Assembly (NCBI GenBank): GCA_022579005.1
Contig: MU401967.1
Span: 1 to 13,432, forward strand
Direction of reading: 5' to 3'
Length of the DNA: 13,432 nt
Source of the DNA: Poronia punctata
Lineage: Eukaryota > Ascomycota > Sordariomycetes > Xylariales > Xylariaceae
In this document: positions 7,330 to 13,432 of the stretch, piece after piece
Layout: each line of letters opens with the position of its first letter
Position numbering within the stretch: the stretch's first letter is position 1
Notes under the pieces: generated by a model
Databases searched by the model: none
What the model was told of the DNA's origin: nothing
Seen by the model: only the letters and a program-made list of their open reading frames with translations
Made by a program: the position numbers and the translations under genes

Positions 7330-9480
7330 TATAAATGCTTTATTTAACTTTAAATTTAAAAAGCTTTTTTTAATACCTTTGTTAGGCTTTTATTTAAATT
7401 AAATTTATAGTTTAACTTTTCTTTTTTTGCTAGGTTTAAATAGTCTTTTTTTTATCTTTATTTTTAAATTTATTTTTGTTTTAAAGTCTATTTTTTTAAT
7501 TTTTAAATTAATATTCTTTTTATAGTTATTTTTATAATAACTATAGTTGTTGCAATTTTAACTTTTATTGCAATTATAGCCTTTATTACGTTTATTACTC
7601 CTATTGCGTTTATTACGCTAGCAGCTTTTAAATTTATTATTGCTCTTATTGTTTAATTAGTTTTTAGAAAACTTATTTAGCTGCTTTGCTTGTTTTTTTT
7701 AAACTTAAAAGTATATAGATTTAGCTATTAATAAAAGTACTGCTTTTTTATAAGCAAAAAGTTTATAATATTTGCTAAAGCTTTTTTTTTAATTAGGTAT
7801 AAGTACGTTTTGCTTTAAAGCTAAGTTTATTGCTAACTATATAGCTATAACTATTTTTATTTAGTTAAAATTATTATTTGCTAATAAGTAACTTACTTTA
7901 GCGTATTTAAGCTTTTTTTAAAAGTATTTTTTTAATACGTTTTTATTATGCGTAATATTTTTAAGCTTAAGCTATAAAAAGTTGTTTTTTTTAGTAGCAA
8001 TACTTAGAGCTATAGTAAAACATTAGCTAAGTTAGTTTATTATTTTTTAAATACTTTTATTTTAAAAAGCGCCTTTTTTTTAATAGTAAAAATAAAATTT
8101 TACTAATAAGTTATAGCTTTGCTTAATAAAGTAGGCTATAGCTATACTAACTAGCTTTTATAAGTATTACTTTTAGTACTTTTTAATATAGTATTAACTT
8201 TTTTAATAAAGGTTTATATATTTATATAAATAATTTGAAATTTTTTGTTTATTTAACTAAAGTTTTTTAAATTTTTAGTTAAGTATAAAGGTGCTAATAT
8301 TCTTTTTTTTAATATTTATTTTTTAATTGCTAAAGTTATTATTAAATAGCAATATTAAGTTATAGTAAAAGTATTTATTACTTTTAAGTAGTTTTTATAA
8401 ACTTAATAGTTTTTATAAAAGACTATTATTATTACTATTACTTAGGTCTTTTTTAAGGTTTTTTTTAAAGGCTTTTGCTTGCTATTTAGTTTGTTACGGT
8501 TTTTGTTTAAGTTTTAACTATATATATAATATAAAAGATTAGGTTTTTTTTAAATAATTAAAATAACTTTTTAAAGTGTTTATTATTACTAGTTTAATTA
8601 AAGGTTAAAATAAAAATTGTTAAGTTAAAAGTTTTGCAAATTAGACTTAAAGTTAGTTATTTTTAGAAAGTATATAACTAGTTAATTAAAAGTTAACTTA
8701 TAATAGTATATTGCTATTTTTATAAAAGTTGTTAGCTTATTAGCTTAAGCTTAAAAAAAGGCTTTTAAAGTTTAAAAATTTTTTATATAATGCGTTTATT
8801 TTAAATATATAAAGTTTAAATACTTGCTAAGTAAGTTATAAGTATGCTATTTTTATTTTTAGCTTTTATATTAGTTATATTATTTAAATTTGGTTTTAAA
8901 TTATAAAGCGCGCTTGCTTTTATATAAAGTATGCTAGATTAAGTTATGCTAAATTTTATATAAAGTGCGCTTACTTTTAATTTATTAAATGTGCTTATAT
9001 TAAAGTTAATAGTTATAGTATTGCTAGCTTGCTTTAAGCAGTTTAAATAAATAAGTTTATTTTGTTTATTATAAACTTTATATTAGATTTTATATTTATT
9101 TAAAAATTGTTTACTTTTTTAATTTAATTTAATTTACTAAGCACTTAATAGTTTAATTTATTTGCTTTTAAAACAGCTTTTAATTAAATACGTTTTGTTT
9201 TAAGGCTTGCTATATTACTTTATTGTTTTTTTATTTTTTAATATTTTTAGCGCTTATAGTGTGTAAATTATTTTGCAACGCTTGTTAAAGTTTAAATAGC
9301 ACTTAAAAATTAAGTAAATTATAATAATTTAGTAAAGTTAATATATTAATAGTATAGATTGTTTAAAACTTATAACTTAATTTATTAATATTGCTTATAA
9401 TAAAGTTGTTGTTAGCTTTGTTGCTATTATTACTTATTTTATTTATTTAGCTTGCTTGTTTAGCTTTTAGCTTAATTAAA
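7330..9480 (-). pseudogene. Element 1 gag-like remnant
   Basis: Minus-strand coding-like sequence lies upstream of the finger and protease. From 9480 to 9000 one frame is rich in former Arg/Gln stops (for example LKAVLKANKLNY, SKLAIL). At 8520-8230 it reads KAFKKNLKKDLSNSNNNSLL, which would be a strongly acidic and basic gag-like region before mutation. At 7640-7560 it is basic, with NKRNRSNKRNKGYNCNK, as expected of the nucleic-acid-binding end of Gag. I looked for a CCHC zinc knuckle (C-x2-C-x4-H-x4-C) there, but the cysteines are spaced C-x5-C, so it is not confirmed. The start codon and exact frame changes could not be fixed. Gag assignment is by position and composition. Confidence 0.6.
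8903..8979. repeat. Pair of 20-bp direct repeats differing by two transitions
   Basis: ATAAAGCGCGCTTGCTTTTA (8903-8922) recurs as ATAAAGTGCGCTTACTTTTA (8960-8979), with one C/T and one G/A difference. It lies inside the gag-like part of element 1 and may be an internal coding repeat. It keeps unusual GCGC strings in an A/T background. Confidence 0.6.
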
Positions 9481-9714
9481 AAGTAATATAAAAAATAAAT
9501 ATATATAATAAATAAAAAGTAAAAAAAACGTTTAATATAAATTTAAAAAAATAAGTATTTTGCATAATGCTTTTATACTTTATAAGTTTAAAAAAATAAG
9601 TAGTTTATAATATATAGGGTATAGCTAGGCGTTTTAATAAATTAGGCATTAGTAAAAGTAATTATAAACGTTAGCGCTATAAAAGATTGCTTTATTTATA
9701 ACTTTAACAAATTA

Positions 9715-9870
9715 TGTTAACTATATTTAGCAAAGTAAAAGGTAAGAAATAGTGCTAAGATTAGCGTAGCTAGTATATATATTAAATATATAAAATAAAT
9801 TATTATATATATATAACTAGTTTATAAGTACGCGTTGCTTAATTTTTATAGTTAAGCAATACTTATATTT
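9715..9870. repeat. Candidate second LTR of element 1 (5' LTR), weak
   Basis: It begins TGTTAA like the candidate at 1641 and shares ATTTAGCAA, TTTATAA(G)TACG..TTG and AAGCAAT with it in the same order, over about 150 bp. The rest does not align, the end is not defined, and such strings can arise by chance in DNA this A/T-rich. Its position about 235 bp upstream of the gag-like sequence is right for a 5' LTR of a minus-strand element. Confidence 0.3.
9835..9859. repeat. 8-bp perfect inverted repeat, 9-base loop
   Basis: TTGCTTAA (9835-9842) pairs with TTAAGCAA (9852-9859). It could fold as a hairpin but has neither a G+C-rich stem nor a T-tract arrangement that marks a terminator. It lies in the candidate right LTR of element 1. 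Confidence 0.5.
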
Positions 9871-9899
9871 ATTTTAGTTATATATTAGTTAAATAGTTT

Positions 9900-11990
9900 A
9901 ACTTATACTTTAATTATAAAAGCTGCAAAGTAAATTATGCTTGCTGCTTAATTAAGCAGTAAGTAAAATGCGCTTTATACTTTTTACTTTTTTAATATTG
10001 CGCACTTTTTATTTTAGCTTTATTTTTAACGTTATAATTATTAAACAACTTAAAAATATTTTTACTTAGTGCTGCGCAGCGCGTATACTTTATACTAAGT
10101 ATATAAACCTTTTTTTTTATTAGTTATTATATATAACTTTGTTATTAATAAACTTAAAATAATTATAGCGCAATTTATAAAGCGCATAGTTAATTTTTTA
10201 ATTAATATGCTATATATATTATATTTTTTAAAATAAGCTTTGGTTATTTTTTTAATATTAAATTAATTATAGCTTAATTTATTAATATATACTAAACGCT
10301 TTTTTATTTTAATAATAACTACTTAGTTATTTTTAAAGTAAACTTATTATTTATTATATATTTTTTATTTAAACTAAATAGTTTAAATATTATAATAAAG
10401 CTTTTTTAACTTTTATAATATAAAAAAAAACATATAAAAATAAAACTTAATTTTAAAATTAAATTTAAACATAGTAAACTAAGCATAATTAATTAAATTT
10501 TTTTTTATTAGTATAGTAAGTAAAATAAGTATAAAAAAAGTAGCTTAAAGTAACTAGCACTTTTAGCTTTTATAGTTATATTTAGCTAAAAGTTTTATAA
10601 AATTTTTAAAAAAACGTATACTTAGTACTTTATTTAATTACTTATTTTATAATTAAATGTTTTGCTTATACTTTATACCTTATTAAGTGCAAACTTTATA
10701 CTTTTACTTTTAAAAAGTCTTTAAATACTTTAAAACCTTATGCTTAATTATATAGTGCTTATATTTTAGTTAAGTATACTTTTATAAGTATTTTTAATTA
10801 AGTTTATATATGCTTAGCGCTTAAAATACTTTATACTTATATACTAGTTCTTTTTTATATACTTATATTTTTTAATTACTAAAAGTATTTTTTATTAAGT
10901 ACTAACTTTTTAATTTAAATTAATACTTTAACTACTAATTACTATAGCTTAATTAAAAAATAATATATTTATTATTTATTTATTTTTATTTATTTTTATA
11001 CTAGCTATACTAGCTAATTATATAACGCTTTTTATAAGCATAAAAAGTAAACTTTTTTTTACTTATATTATAAGCTTTTTTTAACCTTTTACTTTTTAAG
11101 TAACTTATATATATAAGCTACTTACTTTTTAACGCTTTTATTATATATATTTTACTAACTTTAAGCCTTTATTGCTTAAAGCTTTTATTTTTTTATATTT
11201 TTATAACTTTAATAAGTATATATAGTAATATTAAATAATAGCGTTTATATTTTTTTTTATTTTTTTTTTATTTTATTTAGCTTATATTATATTTTTTTTA
11301 TATTAACTTATTTTTTTTTTATATATTAGTTTAAAATAGTTTTAGCTTACTTTTACTTTTATGCTTTGTGCTTTTTTTATTTTTATATATTTTGCTTTAA
11401 TTTTAATTTTGCTTATTATATTACTTATTACTGCTGTTTTACTAGCGCTTGCACACATACTACTGCTACTTTAGCTTATTAAGTAGCTTACTAAGCAAAC
11501 GTAATTTATTACTTTTAAAAAAAGATTGCTACTTAGTTTTAAAGTTATAAAGCTTTTAAATTTAAATAAGTTATTTATATATGTTTTTTATTATATAATT
11601 ATATTTACGCTTTTTTAACTTTTATATATTGTAAATATAATTTTACTAAGTTTTTTATTTAAAAAAAGCTATTATTGCTTTTTTCTTTTTATTAATTGCT
11701 TTATTGCTTTTTTAGTTATTGCTTATACTTTTTTTATTATATTTATAAGCTTTAATACATTAAACTTTATTTTTAATAAAGGTATTATATAAGCTTTTGT
11801 TTTTTTTGTTTTTTAAAAAGATTTAAAATAATTTTTACTTTTTATGCTTTATTTTACTTTTTACTTTTTAAGTTTTAGTGTTGCCTTTAGTTCTTGCTTT
11901 TTAATATTTTTTATGCCTTTGCTTTTAGCTTGCTATTAAATGCTTTTTTTTAAGTTTTTGCTTAGCAATACTAACTTTGCTTTTATTTTA
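9900..11990 (-). pseudogene. RIP-degraded coding-like sequence, probably retroelement gag
   Basis: No domain was recognised with confidence. On the minus strand, several stretches keep a coding look with stops only where Gln, Arg or Trp codons would be: near 10900-10670 a charged, Tyr-rich segment (YKHYIIKHKVLKYLKTF); near 11510-11290 a Lys/Asn/Ser-rich segment; near 11940-11660 a Lys-rich segment (KGIKNIKKQELKATLKLKK) typical of a former acidic/basic helical protein. Sequence between these is uninformative. It may be the gag region of element 2 separated from its pol by element 1, or another element. Strand and coding origin are moderately supported, identity is not. Confidence 0.4.
11098..11123. 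repeat. 26-bp near-perfect palindrome
   Basis: AAGTAACTTATAT (11098-11110) is followed without a loop by ATATAAGCTACTT (11111-11123), its reverse complement with one mismatch. It is A/T-rich and may be a chance product of composition or an old element end. Confidence 0.5.
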
Positions 11991-12014
11991 ATTACTACTG
12001 CTTTTTTTTTTAAA

Positions 12015-12252
12015 AAGTTTTTATATTTAAAGTAGTTAATTTTTTAGTTAAAGTTATTAAGCTACTTATTATAATGCTAAAAAATATTTACGCTTACTTT
12101 TTAACTATAAACTTTTTTTTAGTCTTTTTTTTTAAGTTTTTATATTTAAAGTAGTTAATTTTTTAGTTAAAGTTATTAAGCTACTTATTATAATGCTAAA
12201 AAATATTTACGCTTACTTTTTAACTATAAACTTTTTTTTAGTCTTTTTTTTT
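12015..12252. repeat. Perfect 119-bp tandem duplication
   Basis: The 119-bp unit at 12015-12133 is repeated directly at 12134-12252 with no difference that I could find, including the lengths of the T runs (8 and 9). The first nine bases of a third copy (AAGTTTTTA) follow at 12253-12261, consistent with slippage or unequal exchange between short repeats. The unit lies in a former coding frame on the minus strand; 119 is not a multiple of 3, so the duplication breaks that frame. Confidence 0.95.
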
Positions 12253-12530
12253 AAGTTTTTAGCTTAATACTTTTATATTTTTTAGCTTTAAAGCTTACTT
12301 TAAGTGCTAATAGCGCTTTTTTTTTTGCTACTTATTTTATTATTGTTTTATAAATTACGTTGCTAGTGCTAAGCATTTTTTTAATTATATTTGCTATTTT
12401 TTTACTATTTTTAATAATTACTATAAAGTTAGCATTAGTTATTTTAAAGTTATTAAAGCTAGTTTTTAAACTTATTACTTTTATTATTAAAGTTGCTATA
12501 GTTATAAACTAATATAAATACTTTTTATAT
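12134..12530 (-). pseudogene. Gln/Leu-rich former coiled-coil protein fragment
   Basis: Read on the minus strand from 12510 with codon first bases at multiples of 3, the frame is L-stop-L-stop-Q-L-stop-stop-stop-K and so on. If TAA and TAG are read as former CAA and CAG, the result is a regular Leu/Gln/Lys heptad-like sequence over about 120 codons, including LALITLK, LLKIVKK and KCLALAT. Such a long run is what a Gln-rich coiled coil looks like after C-to-T mutation of the coding strand. The frame is then broken by the 119-bp duplication below 12134. Q-rich helices occur in the N-terminal Gag of LTR elements, but nothing here identifies the family. Confidence 0.5.
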
Positions 12531-12539
12531 ATACTTTAT

Positions 12540-13432
12540 TATTTTATACTAACTTAAATTATATAGTAAATTTAAGTTATATAACTTTGCTTGCTACTTT
12601 TATAAAGCTTTATATTTTAAGCAAATTAAAAGACTTTAAAATAATATTATAAGTATTTTTTTATTATATATTTATTATGCTTACTAACTTTATATTAGCA
12701 TATTAGTAAGCTTTGTACTACTATTTGCTTTATTTAACGCTTGTTAAATTAAATTTTTAATAAAAATAGCAATATATTTAAAAAAAATTTAAAGTAAGTA
12801 ATTAGCTTAAAAGTTATTAGTTTAAAATATTAGTAGCTAGTTTAGCTTTAAAAGTTATTTAAAATTAAATAATATTAAAATAACTTTTTTTTATTATGTT
12901 TTTTTTATATTTTATAATATACTTACTATTTAGCTTATATATACTTGCTAACTTATTTTTTTTATATTTTATATTATATATTATTTATATATATTATATA
13001 TATTTTAACTTAGCACTTTAATATATTATAAATTAAATATTATATAAAAATATTTAAATATAATATAAAAAAGCTTTTTAGTTAAACTATTTGCTAGCAT
13101 ATTTTTAGTTAAAATATATTTAACTTTAAAAGTTTTTTAAAAATATTTATATTAAACTTATATATTTTATATATTTATATACTATAATTAAGTGCTAATT
13201 TTTTTTTAATTGCTTATTATAAGCTTAATAGCTTAAATATTATTATAATAAATTATTTAACTTTAATTAAAGTTTAAGCGTAGCTTTTTTAATAAGCGTT
13301 TAATTATTATAAACTTTTATGCTATAGCTTTTAAAATAATTAGTTTTGCTTTAATTATTAATATAAACATAGTAAATTATTAATATGCTTTTTATATAAT
13401 AAAGCTACTTTAAAGGTTTATTAAGTATTTAT
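12540..13432. other. A/T-only stretch with no recognisable feature
   Basis: About 890 bp of very A/T-rich DNA, including long TA/TTA runs near 12960-13070. No motif, repeat with the rest of the window, RNA gene or coding pattern that I could support. It may hold the 5' end or LTR of the element to its left. Confidence 0.5.

Larger units (their letters stand above)
1641..9880 (-). mobile_element. Element 1: RIP-degraded Ty3/gypsy LTR retrotransposon, nearly full length
   Basis: The minus strand carries, in order, gag-like sequence, a C2HC finger, protease, RT, RNase H and integrase. The order RT-RNase H-integrase is diagnostic of Ty3/gypsy (Metaviridae) rather than copia elements. Without the 826 bp added by the nested insertion at 4925-5746 its length is about 7.4 kb, normal for the family. 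The coding domains are well supported; the two outer limits rest on weakly supported LTR candidates and could be off by a hundred bases or more. From protease to integrase I see no net frameshift apart from that insertion, so the damage is essentially point mutation. All copies of the catalytic acids checked have been lost, so it cannot move by itself. Confidence 0.85.

Noticed and set aside
7552..7580. Possible CCHC zinc knuckle of Gag in the basic N/K/R-rich segment.
   Set aside because: The cysteines are spaced C-x5-C and the remaining ligands are absent even allowing for C-to-T changes.
12960..13070. TA/TTA-rich tract as a replication origin or matrix attachment site.
   Set aside because: The whole window is similarly A/T-rich, so composition alone does not support this.
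1..13432. Mitochondrial or plastid DNA, or a low-GC bacterial or protist genome, as the source of the A/T richness.
   Set aside because: The frames encode gypsy proteins only after reversing C-to-T changes, and the stops are TAA/TAG at former Q, R and W codons. That is a mutation signature, not a low-GC coding genome.

Overview
The window looks like a gene-free, extremely A+T-rich block of a filamentous fungus (probably an ascomycete) genome made of dead, nested retrotransposons mutated by repeat-induced point mutation (RIP) or a very similar C-to-T process. Nearly all coding frames are full of TAA/TAG stops, TGA is rare, and recognisable proteins appear only when stops are read as former Q/W/R codons and N/K/Y/L as former D/E/H/P. 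No intact host gene, rRNA, tRNA or CRISPR array was seen. The species cannot be named from this; RIP-degraded nested LTR elements are typical of AT-isochores, subtelomeres and regional centromeres in such fungi.

Layout. (1) About 1-960, minus strand: pol remnant of a Ty3/gypsy element ('element 2'); its reverse transcriptase (RT) runs off the left edge. (2) About 1641 to 9880, minus strand: a nearly complete Ty3/gypsy element ('element 1') in the order gag (9480-7330), C2HC zinc finger (7320-7230), protease (about 6990-6650), RT (about 5800-4141, interrupted), RNase H and tether (4137-3590), integrase with HHCC and DDE domains (about 3260-2700), then an unresolved C-terminal part. Possible short LTRs lie at 1641-1830 and about 9715-9870, with only weak mutual similarity. 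(3) 4925-5746: an 822-bp, much less mutated insertion with 105-bp terminal direct repeats, a 4-bp target-site duplication (ACCT) and no sizeable ORF, like a terminal-repeat retrotransposon in miniature (TRIM). It sits inside the RT gene of element 1, and removing it with one ACCT copy rejoins the RT reading frame. (4) About 9900-12530, minus strand: more RIP-degraded, coding-like sequence, including a Gln/Leu-rich former coiled coil and a perfect 119-bp tandem duplication that must be younger than the mutations. It may be the displaced 5' half of element 2. (5) 12540-13432: A/T-only sequence with nothing recognisable.

The relative history I infer: element 2, then element 1 (possibly into element 2), heavy C-to-T mutation of both, with the TRIM-like element arriving late enough to keep most of its C and G, and the 119-bp duplication last. 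I found no evidence of a new functional system. The most informative items are the TRIM-like insertion, the sequence context of the surviving cytosines, and the loss of all the protease, RT and integrase catalytic acids by the same mutation type.
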